The notes beneath the pieces were generated by a model, which had not been told where the DNA came from, did no database searches, and was given only the letters and a program-made list of their open reading frames with translations. Source: Nitriliruptoraceae bacterium (GTDB lineage: Bacteria > Actinomycetota > Nitriliruptoria > Nitriliruptorales > Nitriliruptoraceae). Taken from it: a DNA stretch of 6,598 nt. This document shows, piece by piece, positions 1 through 5,639 of this stretch. The position numbers were made by a program, and so were the translations under genes. The stretch lies in the NCBI GenBank assembly GCA_007125475.1, contig SLDB01000096.1:1-6598 (forward strand), read 5' to 3'. The first letter of the stretch is position 1. Every line of letters starts with the position of its first letter.

Positions 1-346
1 CCCGTGCGCGGCGTTGGTCGAGCCGGACCCCGGCGGCCTCGGCCGCCGAGCGCAGCGCGGCGTGCAACGTCGTGCGACGCACCCCACGTCCGGGCCCGTC
101 ACGGAACGGTGCCGCCACCGCGTGGTCACCGGCGAGGTAGCGGATCCCGGTCAGCTGTTCACCGGCGGGCTCGACCCCGAGGTCGGCGAGTGCCGTCACC
201 GCGCCGGGCATCAGCCCCTCCCCGCACGCCTTGTCGATGACGCCAGCGCGCTTGTCCCACACGGTGACGTCCAACCCGGCGCGCACGGCGTGCAGCGCGG
301 TGGCCAGCCCCGCGGGCCCGCCACCGATCACCAGCAGGTCGCTCAC
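1..346 (-). CDS. FAD-dependent oxidoreductase, geranylgeranyl-reductase/flavin-monooxygenase-like (partial, N-terminal part)
   Basis: Only the first 115 residues are in the window; the gene runs off the left edge. A GTG start at 346 gives VSDLLVIGGGPAGLATAL, a classic Rossmann dinucleotide-binding loop (GGGPAG, residues 8-13), with Asp31 at the end of the second strand in position to bind the FAD ribose. CGEGLMP (residues 41-47) is a signature shared by geranylgeranyl-reductase-like and aromatic-hydroxylase/halogenase-like flavoproteins. RRTTLHAAL (90-98) matches the helix that follows the substrate strand in this superfamily. The start lies 4 nt after the stop of the methyltransferase gene and has no clear Shine-Dalgarno, so translational coupling is likely. 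By analogy with SrsC of the S. griseus phenolic-lipid operon, it may hydroxylate or oxidise the resorcinol ring to a quinone (inference). A polyprenyl-chain reductase role is the main alternative, because the catalytic half is missing. Confidence 0.88.
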   Translation of the reverse strand, partial: MSDLLVIGGGPAGLATALHAVRAGLDVTVWDKRAGVIDKACGEGLMPGAVTALADLGVEPAGEQLTGIRYLAGDHAVAAPFRDGPGRGVRRTTLHAALRSAAEAAGVRLDQRRAR

Positions 347-350
347 GGCG

Positions 351-893
351 TCATCGGCGTCGCGAACGGTCGGCGGGCGTGTCGGCGGACATCGCCTGAA
401 GCGCCCGGTTCTCGACCCGGATGCGTACCCACAACAGCGCGGCGTTGCACAGCGTGAACACCAGCGCGGTGATCCAGGCCGAGTGCACCAGTGGCAGGGC
501 GATGCCCTCGACGACGACCGCGACGTAGTTGGGGTGCGACATCAGGCGGTAGGGGCCACCGGTGACGCGGGCCAGCCCCGGTACGACGATCACCCGCGTG
601 TTCCACTGGCGGCCGAGGGCGGTGATGCACCACCACCGAAGCGCCTGCGCGGCCAGCACCAGCGCGAGCATCGTCCATCCCAGCGCGGGCACGAACGCCG
701 GCTGTCGCACCCACACCTCGACCAGCGCGCCGACCAGCAGACCGGTGTGCAGCACCACCATCACCGGGTAGTGGCCCTGGCCCGACTCCACGCCGCCGCG
801 TGCGAAGCTCCACGCCGCGTTGCGCTTGGCCACCACCAGCTCGGCGAGCCGCTCGAGGCCGACGGCGCCGATCAGCACGGTGAACCAGATCAT
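351..893 (-). CDS. Isoprenylcysteine carboxyl methyltransferase-like membrane O-methyltransferase
   Basis: A 180-residue protein starting at ATG 893, which overlaps the stop of the polyketide synthase gene as ATGA. It is hydrophobic, with likely membrane segments near residues 1-20, 42-62, 68-88 and 125-156. The ICMT-family hallmark is present in the second half: LGRQWNTRVIVVPG (93-106), then GGPYRLMSHPNY (112-123), then RIRVENRAL (157-165), which together form the SAM-binding region. Family members beside type III polyketide synthases, such as SrsB of S. griseus and BpsB of Bacillus, O-methylate alkylresorcinols or alkylpyrones rather than prenyl-cysteine; the same is inferred here. The substrate is probably a membrane-embedded phenolic lipid made by the neighbouring enzymes. 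A longer reading starting further upstream would run inside the synthase gene and is rejected because the hydrophobic family match begins at MIWFTVLIG. The last ten residues are polar and Arg-rich. Confidence 0.9.
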   Translation of the reverse strand: MIWFTVLIGAVGLERLAELVVAKRNAAWSFARGGVESGQGHYPVMVVLHTGLLVGALVEVWVRQPAFVPALGWTMLALVLAAQALRWWCITALGRQWNTRVIVVPGLARVTGGPYRLMSHPNYVAVVVEGIALPLVHSAWITALVFTLCNAALLWVRIRVENRALQAMSADTPADRSRRR

Positions 894-2035
894 GGCCCCC
901 CCTGCGGCGCGCGTAGCAGCACCAGCTCGGAGCAGAACCCGGGCCCCATGGCCAGCATCAGGCCGTAGGAGCCTGGCCTCGGCGGCCGCTGCTCGAGGGT
1001 GTCGGCGAGCACGTGCAGCACCGAGACCGACGAGAGGTTCCCGATCCGGGCCAGCGAGTCCCAGGTCACCTCGAACGCCCCGCGGTCGACGCCGAGGGTG
1101 TGCTGCAGGGCCTCGAGCACCTTCGGGCCCCCGGGGTGGGCGACGTACCACTCGACGTCGTCGGCGGTCAGCCCGGCGTCGGCGAGGAACGCGGCGACGT
1201 CTTCGCCGACGTAGCGCTTCACCAGCGCCGGGACGTTGTTGTCCAGCACGATCTTCAGCCCGCTGGTGCCCACGTCCCAGCCCATCGTGCGCTCGGAGTC
1301 GGGGTAGAGCCGGCTGCGTGAGGCGAGCACGTCCGGCCGGGCCACCGCGGGAGAGTCATCGGCGGCCCGGGCCCGGTCGGCGCCGACCGCCACCACCGCC
1401 GCCGCGCCGTCGCCGAACAGCCCGCTGGCGACGAGGTTCGCCACCGAGGCGTCGTCGCGCTGCAGGGTGAGCGAGCACAGCTCGACCGCCATCAGCACGG
1501 CGACCTGGTCGGGGTGCCCGGTGAGGTAGTCGTGCAGCCGGGCCACCCCGGCGGCGCCGGCGACACAGCCCAGCCCGACCATCGGCACGCGCACGACATC
1601 TGGGCGCATCCCGATCTTGGCGGCGACGCGTGCCTCCAGGGAGGGGACGGCCAGGCCGGTCACCGTCGCCGAGACGATGAGGTCGACGTCCTGCGGGGTG
1701 AGTCCGGCGGCCTTCACCGCGTCGGTGACGGCCCGGGCGCCGAGCTCGACGGCGGCGTCGATGAACGCGTCGTTGGACGCGGTGAAGCCTCCCAGCTCGC
1801 CGTAGCGCTCCAGCGGCAGAGCCAGGTGCCGGCTGTCAACGCCGGCGTTGGCGTGCAGGCGCCGCACCAGCGCCTCGTCGACCGCGCCGCTCGTCAGCAG
1901 CGTGTGGGTGAACGCCTCGGTGATCTCCGCCTGGGTATAGCGGTGCTCGGGCAGCACCCCCTGCACGCTCAGGATCCGCGCACTTCGGGAACCGGCGCCT
2001 CCGGTTCCTGTCAGCGCCAGGTCCCCGACCGTCAT
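890..2035 (-). CDS. Type III polyketide synthase (chalcone/alkylresorcinol synthase family)
   Basis: A 381-residue protein, the normal size for a homodimeric type III polyketide synthase. The Cys-His-Asn catalytic triad is complete: Cys157 in VGLGCVAGAAG, His300 in WYVAHPGGPKVL, and Asn333 in RIGNLSSVSVL. The C-terminal AMGPGF (362-367) is the family's GFGPG-type loop. VSATVTGLAVPSLEARV (121-137) is the usual strand-helix segment before the active-site cysteine. Such enzymes extend an acyl-CoA starter with malonyl-CoA and cyclise the chain to resorcinols, pyrones or naphthalenes; starter and ring type cannot be read from sequence alone. The company of a membrane methyltransferase and an FAD enzyme favours a lipid-type resorcinol or pyrone (inference). 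The ATG at 2035 overlaps the UbiA stop (ATGA) and has no Shine-Dalgarno of its own. The reading frame stays open upstream to about 2530, but that part lies inside the prenyltransferase gene and has no family similarity. Confidence 0.96.
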   Translation of the reverse strand: MTVGDLALTGTGGAGSRSARILSVQGVLPEHRYTQAEITEAFTHTLLTSGAVDEALVRRLHANAGVDSRHLALPLERYGELGGFTASNDAFIDAAVELGARAVTDAVKAAGLTPQDVDLIVSATVTGLAVPSLEARVAAKIGMRPDVVRVPMVGLGCVAGAAGVARLHDYLTGHPDQVAVLMAVELCSLTLQRDDASVANLVASGLFGDGAAAVVAVGADRARAADDSPAVARPDVLASRSRLYPDSERTMGWDVGTSGLKIVLDNNVPALVKRYVGEDVAAFLADAGLTADDVEWYVAHPGGPKVLEALQHTLGVDRGAFEVTWDSLARIGNLSSVSVLHVLADTLEQRPPRPGSYGLMLAMGPGFCSELVLLRAPQGGP

Positions 2036-2919
2036 GCGGCGGCCGCGGCGAGGAGTCCCACGTTGACCAGCGCGATCGCGACCGCGGCGGTGAACGGCGC
2101 CCGACCGCGGCCGAACAGCGCGACGGCGGCGAGCGCTACCACCGCTACCAGCGCCGTGCGGGCCCAGGCGGCCGGGGCGCCGGCGGGACCGAGGACCGCC
2201 ACCGCCGAGGCGGTCAGCAGCAGCGCCGTGGCGACGAACCGACTCCGCCTGGCCCCCAACCGGTGCGGCAGCCCCTGGACACCGGTGGCCGCGTCGTCGT
2301 CGAGGTCGCGGAGCGTGTTGAGCACGTGCGCGGCGATCCCGAGCGCCGCCGCCGCACCGACCAGCCACCCCGGTGGCCACTGGGGCGGGGCGTGCGCCAG
2401 GGTGACGACGGCGGGGAGCCCGCCGAACGCCACCGCGTACGGCAGCCACGACCACGGCGTTGACTTGAGGTGGGTGTTGTAGAGGTGGCCGAATGCGACC
2501 AGCACCAGGTGGGTCGCCCCGCTGCGCCACCCGATGGCCAGCGACAGCACCACACAGGCGGCCGCCGTGACGACGAGCCAGCGCCGTACCAGCGACGGCG
2601 CGAGCTCCCCGGTCGCCAGCGGCTTGTCGGATCGGCCGACGGCGCGGTCCCGGTCGGCGTCGAGGAGGTCGTTGCCCCAGCCGACGGTGAGCTGGCCGGT
2701 GAGCACGGCCGCGGTGACGACGAGCCGCTGGCCGACGGGGAGGTCCAGGGCAAGGGCCAGCAGCGCCACGATCGTCGTGACCGCGACCGACGGGCCGAGG
2801 TGCGCGGCCCGCAGCAGCGGGGGCAGGGTGCCGGGACGGACCGCCTCCGGGCGCGTGGTCACCGTGCCGTCCGCGTCGCGGTGGCGGGTGCCGGAGGGGG
2901 CCGTTCGGCGGACCGTCAT
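2032..2919 (-). CDS. UbiA-family membrane prenyltransferase
   Basis: A 295-residue integral membrane protein, first gene of the four-gene operon. Both Asp-rich motifs of the UbiA superfamily are seen: NDLLDADRD (83-91, the NDxxDxxxD form), followed by RSDKPLATGEL (96-106), and a second cluster RDLDDD (204-209). These bind the Mg-diphosphate of the prenyl donor. HLYNTHLKSTPWSWLPY (145-161) is the conserved cytoplasmic loop between them. The rest is mostly hydrophobic helices, ending in an Ala-rich tail. The first ~30 residues are polar and not part of the family core; a GTG at codon 20 is an alternative start, but a well-placed promoter argues for the ATG at 2919. Members prenylate aromatic rings (4-hydroxybenzoate, DHNA, homogentisate) or build other prenyl lipids. 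Being coupled to a type III polyketide synthase, its acceptor is inferred to be the polyketide-derived phenol. The actual donor and acceptor are unknown. Confidence 0.93.
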   Translation of the reverse strand: MTVRRTAPSGTRHRDADGTVTTRPEAVRPGTLPPLLRAAHLGPSVAVTTIVALLALALDLPVGQRLVVTAAVLTGQLTVGWGNDLLDADRDRAVGRSDKPLATGELAPSLVRRWLVVTAAACVVLSLAIGWRSGATHLVLVAFGHLYNTHLKSTPWSWLPYAVAFGGLPAVVTLAHAPPQWPPGWLVGAAAALGIAAHVLNTLRDLDDDAATGVQGLPHRLGARRSRFVATALLLTASAVAVLGPAGAPAAWARTALVAVVALAAVALFGRGRAPFTAAVAIALVNVGLLAAAAA

Positions 2920-2926
2920 GGCCGCG

Positions 2927-2956
2927 ACACTACGCGCCCGTCCCCACCGACGGCAA
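2927..2956 (-). promoter_or_regulatory. Predicted promoter of the UbiA-PKS operon, leaderless
   Basis: On the minus strand, TTGCCG (2956-2951) and TAGTGT (2932-2927) form a -35/-10 pair with an 18-nt spacer. The -10 fits the actinobacterial TAnnnT pattern. Only 7 nt separate it from the ATG at 2919, so transcription would begin at or next to the start codon. No Shine-Dalgarno precedes the ATG, which agrees with a leaderless message. Predicted by eye only. Confidence 0.5.
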
Positions 2957-2960
2957 CGGC

Positions 2961-2993
2961 CCGACGGGACGCGGCTGCAGCGGACCCGGTCGG
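2961..2993 (-). terminator. Imperfect GC-rich hairpin between the VOC gene and the UbiA operon (terminator or operator)
   Basis: On the minus strand, CCGAC pairs with GTCGG at the ends, GGG with CCC inside, and three further G-C pairs close a 7-nt loop; there is one bulged base and one mismatch region. It sits 28-60 nt past the VOC stop and just upstream of the predicted -35 of the UbiA promoter. No T-tract follows, so it could be a tail-less actinobacterial terminator, a regulator-binding site, or chance in GC-rich DNA. Confidence 0.3.
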
Positions 2994-3020
2994 TGACGGT
3001 CCAGGCGTGATCGGGCGGTG

Positions 3021-3784
3021 TCAGCGCCGCTGGTCCATGACCTGGAAGGTGGTGCCCTGCGGGTCCTCGAGCACGGCGAAACGTCCTTCGCCGACCGGCG
3101 TCGTGGGCTTGACGACCTGACCGCCGAGCTCCGTTGCTCGGCGCTCGCTGACGGTGCAGTCCTCGACCGCGAAGGAGACCGACCACACCGCCGTCAGCTC
3201 GGACGGCACTTCGTCGGGCATCGTCATCGCGCCGGCGACGAGCTCACCACCGAGCGTGAAGGTGGTATAGCGGACATCGCCGACGGTCCCGGTCGAGGCG
3301 TGCCAGCCGAACACGCTTGCGTAGAAGCTGATCGCGGCGCGAGGATCGCGGGTCAGCAGCTCGACCCAGCACACGGCGCCGGGCGCCGACGACAACCACG
3401 CGCCGGGGGTGTGGGGCCACTGACCACCCCGAACAGCGCTCCGGTGGGATCTGCCACGATCGCGATCCGGGCATCGGGGAGGTCGAAGGGCTGCTCCACG
3501 ACCCGGCCTCCGACGTCTTCGACGGTCCTGACGATCGCGTCGACGTCGGCGACGTTGAACAGCACGGTCCACGTCGCCGGCATGCCCGCGTCCTGCGGCG
3601 GTGCCGCCATCATGCCGCCGACCTCGTGGCCGCCGATCGTGCCGATGTAGTAGTCGCCCATCGGTGAGCCGTGCGCCTGGATCGTCCACCCGAGCAGGCC
3701 CTCGTAGAAACGGGCCGCCGCCTGGACGTCAGGGACGGAGAGATCCACCCAGGTGGGTACGCCGTACGTCGTGGCCTCGACCAT
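3021..3784 (-). pseudogene. Two-domain VOC (glyoxalase/CFP30B-like) protein gene, frameshifted
   Basis: The 5' part begins at ATG 3784 with a strong Shine-Dalgarno and reads TYGVPTWVDLSVPDV then AARFYEGLLGW, the start of a vicinal-oxygen-chelate domain, through DPTGALFGVVSGP (residues 112-124). That frame then becomes Arg/Cys-rich non-family sequence and stops at 3353. The second VOC domain continues in the next frame as HTPGAWLSSAPGAVCWVELL to GRFAVLEDPQGTTFQVM, ending at 3021. One extra C in the CCCC run at 3416-3413 would restore a continuous 254-residue protein (764 nt present, 765 needed). Length and layout fit the mycobacterial CFP30B (Rv0577) family: two tandem VOC domains, each roughly 120 residues. 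The biochemical role of these proteins is not settled; family members range from glyoxalases to dioxygenases and resistance proteins. Near-perfect conservation on both sides suggests a very recent mutation or a homopolymer sequencing error. Confidence 0.88.
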
Positions 3785-3790
3785 GTTCTG

Positions 3791-3798
3791 TCCTCTCC
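3791..3798 (-). promoter_or_regulatory. Shine-Dalgarno of the VOC gene
   Basis: GGAGAGGA on the minus strand lies 6 nt before the ATG at 3784 and fixes this start. It contrasts with the UbiA and TetR starts, which have no such site. No convincing -35/-10 pair was found upstream of it. Confidence 0.75.
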
Positions 3799-4015
3799 TG
3801 CCCTCCGAATCCTGTGGCTCCGAAGGTGCTCCCCGTCATCAAACGCGCGGAACCCTCCTCGCCGCCAGGGCCGTCCGCCCCGGGTCCCCCCTTCTCCTGG
3901 CCGATGCGCAGGAAGGCGTCCAGGGGCGCGGCCCGCGATCTGCTCGGCGATGGCAACCGCGCCGGGAACGTCGCGCTGGCCCAGCCTCGCGTGAGCCTGA
4001 TGGGACCTTCGGCCC
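3799..4015. other. Divergent intergenic region without a recognised gene
   Basis: This stretch lies between the leftward VOC gene and the rightward TetR gene. Frames on both strands stay open for long distances because stop codons are rare at this GC content, but none gives a recognisable protein with a credible start and ribosome-binding site. The minus strand around 3910-4000 reads VPGAVAIAEQIAG and, one frame away, LDAFLRIGQEKGG, which look faintly protein-like and may be a decayed gene. It should also hold the VOC promoter, which was not identified. Confidence 0.45.
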
Positions 4016-4044
4016 TTGACGCTGACTGTTCATTCAGTCAGCAT
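4016..4044 (+). promoter_or_regulatory. Predicted promoter of the TetR-ABC exporter operon
   Basis: TTGACG (4016-4021) is a near-consensus -35. With a 17-nt spacer, CAGCAT (4039-4044) is a weak -10 that keeps the important second A and last T. Six nt later comes the ATG at 4051, and there is no Shine-Dalgarno, so a leaderless transcript is plausible. The inverted-repeat operator overlaps the spacer and -10. Confidence 0.45.
4021..4042. promoter_or_regulatory. Perfect inverted repeat, likely TetR operator
   Basis: The arms GCTGACTG (4021-4028) and CAGTCAGC (4035-4042) are exact reverse complements around the 6-nt centre TTCATT. Size (22 bp), symmetry and an AT-richer centre fit operators of TetR-family dimers. 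It lies 8 nt before the regulator's start codon and covers the promoter spacer and -10, so binding would block transcription. Autorepression of the operon by its own first gene product is the simplest reading. No second copy was seen near the UbiA promoter or the VOC start. Confidence 0.75.
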
Positions 4045-4050
4045 GCGGCT

Positions 4051-4707
4051 ATGAGCACCCAGACCCACTCCCCCCGAGCCGCGGATCGCACCGGTCGTGA
4101 TCGCATCCTCGACGCCGCCATCACGCGGTTCTCCGCAGACGGGATGGCGGGCACGAGCCTGAAGGCCATCGCGGAGGACGCGGAGGTCTCGCCCGCGCTG
4201 ATCGTCCACCACTTCGGCTCGAAGGAAGGGCTGCGCCGGGCCTGCGACGCCCATGTGCTGGACGTGCTCCGTGAGCAGCTACGCGAGGCAGCCGCCCAGG
4301 GCGAGCAGCTCGACGTGCTCGAGGCCTTCCGACGACGCCAACAGCGGCACGCCTCAGCACTTCCCTATGTGGCGCGGGCGCTGGCCGAGGGCGGCCCAGC
4401 GGTCGACCAGCTCGTAGACGAGCTCGCGGAGGAGACCGTCAGGGTGGCCGCGCAGCACGTGGCCACCGGCGCCTACGTGCCCAGCTCGCATCCCCGGGAG
4501 CGCGCACTGGTGCTGCTCATCTGGTCGCTGGGCGCGGTCGCGCTGCACGATCACGTGCGACGGCTGCTGGGGGCCGACCTGACCGGTGAGCCGGCGGCCC
4601 TGCTGCCCTACCTCCGCGGCGCCACCGAGATCCTGACCGAGGGCCTCTTCACCCCGGCCCTCCACGAACGCGTGCGCGAGGCGATCACGCGCCTGGAAGA
4701 GGAGTGA
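4051..4707 (+). CDS. TetR/AcrR-family transcriptional regulator
   Basis: A 218-residue protein. The N-terminal DNA-binding domain is clear: RDRILDAAITRFSADG (17-31) forms helix 1, then TSLKAIAEDAEVSPALIVHH (35-54) is the helix-turn-helix, and FGSKEGLRRACD (55-66) is the family's typical YxHFxxKxxL-type end. The C-terminal ~140 residues are helical and form the ligand-binding and dimer domain; its ligand is not predictable. It is the first gene of an operon with an ABC exporter, the arrangement of M. tuberculosis Rv1219c, where the regulator represses its own efflux pump. The start at ATG 4051 is chosen because the helix 1 alignment begins shortly after it and because a promoter and palindromic operator lie immediately upstream; the frame is open further upstream, but through that regulatory region. 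The product probably releases the operator when it binds the pump's substrate (inference). Confidence 0.95.
   Translation: MSTQTHSPRAADRTGRDRILDAAITRFSADGMAGTSLKAIAEDAEVSPALIVHHFGSKEGLRRACDAHVLDVLREQLREAAAQGEQLDVLEAFRRRQQRHASALPYVARALAEGGPAVDQLVDELAEETVRVAAQHVATGAYVPSSHPRERALVLLIWSLGAVALHDHVRRLLGADLTGEPAALLPYLRGATEILTEGLFTPALHERVREAITRLEEE
4698..4704 (+). promoter_or_regulatory. Shine-Dalgarno of the ABC ATPase gene
   Basis: AGAGGAG at the very end of the TetR coding region lies 8 nt before ATG 4713. This favours ATG 4713 over a GTG at 4704, which overlaps the TetR stop codon and would add only three residues. Confidence 0.7.
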
Positions 4708-4712
4708 CCACG

Positions 4713-5639
4713 ATGGACGACGCGACCGTCATCTCCACCTCGGGCCTGGTCAAGCGGTTCGGGCACGTGCTCGCCCTCGACGGGCTGGACCTCGAGGTCG
4801 CCCGCGGCGAGGTGCACGGCTTCCTCGGACCCAACGGTGCCGGCAAGACCACCGCGCTGCGGGTTCTGCTCGGGCTGCTGCGGGCCGACGGCGGCACCGC
4901 CCGGCTGCTGGGTGGAGACCCGTGGGCCGATGCGGTGCCGCTCCACCGTCGACTGGCCTTCGTGCCGGGCGACGTCGAGCTGTGGCCGAACCTCACCGGG
5001 GGCGAGGCGATCGACCTGTTCGCCCGGCTGCGTGGCGGGTTCGACCAGCGGCGCCGCGACGAGTTGTGCGAGCGCTTCGACCTCGACCCGACCAAGAAGG
5101 GGCGCACCTACTCCAAGGGCAACCGGCAGAAGGTCGCGCTGATCTCCGCGCTCGCCTCCGACGTCGAGCTGCTGCTGCTCGACGAGCCCACGGCCGGGCT
5201 CGACCCGCTGATGGAGGCCGAGTTCCAGGACTGCATCCGCGAGGTCAAGGCCGCCGGCCGCACGGTGCTGCTCTCCAGCCACATCCTGGCCCAGGTCGAG
5301 GTGCTGGCCGACCGGATCTCGATCATCCGCCAGGGCGCCATCGTCGAGTCCGGCACCCTCGAGGAGCTCCGCCACCTGCACCGCACGACCTTCACCGTGG
5401 CCACCGAGCGCCCCACGGACGCGCTGGCGGAGCTGGCGGGGGTGCACCACCTCGAGGACGTCGACGGTCACGTGCGCTTCGAAGTCGACGGCGACCACAC
5501 CGAGGAGGTCGTCCGCCACCTCGGCGAGCTGGGCGTGCGCTCGATCATCGCCCATCCCCCGACGCTCGAGCAGCTGCTGCTGCGTCACTACGGCGACGAG
5601 CGCTCCGCACGGCGCAGCGGCGCGGAGGTCGGGCGATGA
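4713..5639 (+). CDS. ABC transporter ATP-binding protein, polyketide/multidrug exporter type
   Basis: A 308-residue nucleotide-binding subunit, starting 5 nt after the TetR stop. Motifs in order are Walker A GPNGAGKTT (39-47), signature YSKGNRQK (133-140), Walker B LLLLDEP (153-159) with catalytic Glu158, D-loop AGLD (161-164) and H-loop His190 in LLSSHIL. The usual Q-loop glutamine is replaced: the segment reads LAFVPGDVELWPNLTGGE, with Gly86 at the expected position. The ~80 residues after residue 225 form the C-terminal accessory domain common in drug-export ATPases of the DrrA/CcmA type. Two copies would energise export by the permease encoded next, whose ATG overlaps this gene's stop. 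Close relatives in layout are Rv1218c of M. tuberculosis and ATPases of antibiotic-producer self-resistance pumps. The substrate is unknown. Long open frames on the opposite strand here are GC-driven shadows. Confidence 0.96.
   Translation: MDDATVISTSGLVKRFGHVLALDGLDLEVARGEVHGFLGPNGAGKTTALRVLLGLLRADGGTARLLGGDPWADAVPLHRRLAFVPGDVELWPNLTGGEAIDLFARLRGGFDQRRRDELCERFDLDPTKKGRTYSKGNRQKVALISALASDVELLLLDEPTAGLDPLMEAEFQDCIREVKAAGRTVLLSSHILAQVEVLADRISIIRQGAIVESGTLEELRHLHRTTFTVATERPTDALAELAGVHHLEDVDGHVRFEVDGDHTEEVVRHLGELGVRSIIAHPPTLEQLLLRHYGDERSARRSGAEVGR

Noticed and set aside
1514..2482. Long plus-strand open frame (about 322 codons) opposite the PKS and UbiA genes.
   Set aside because: It crosses two well-supported minus-strand genes, shows no domain or ribosome-binding site, and has shadow-like composition.
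890..2530. A 546-residue version of the polyketide synthase with a long N-terminal extension.
   Set aside because: The extra 165 residues are Arg/Gly-rich shadow of the UbiA gene; the ATG at 2035 gives the usual length for the family and an ATGA overlap.
3601..4050. N-terminal extension of the TetR protein through the open upstream frame.
   Set aside because: It would run over the promoter, operator and antisense to the VOC gene, and TetR helix 1 begins normally soon after ATG 4051.
4608..5588. Long open frame (about 326 codons) on the minus strand opposite the ABC ATPase gene.
   Set aside because: Its translation is low-complexity (rich in Gln, Arg, Gly, Val) with no family resemblance, while the plus strand carries a complete ABC ATPase. 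Rare stop codons at high GC explain it.
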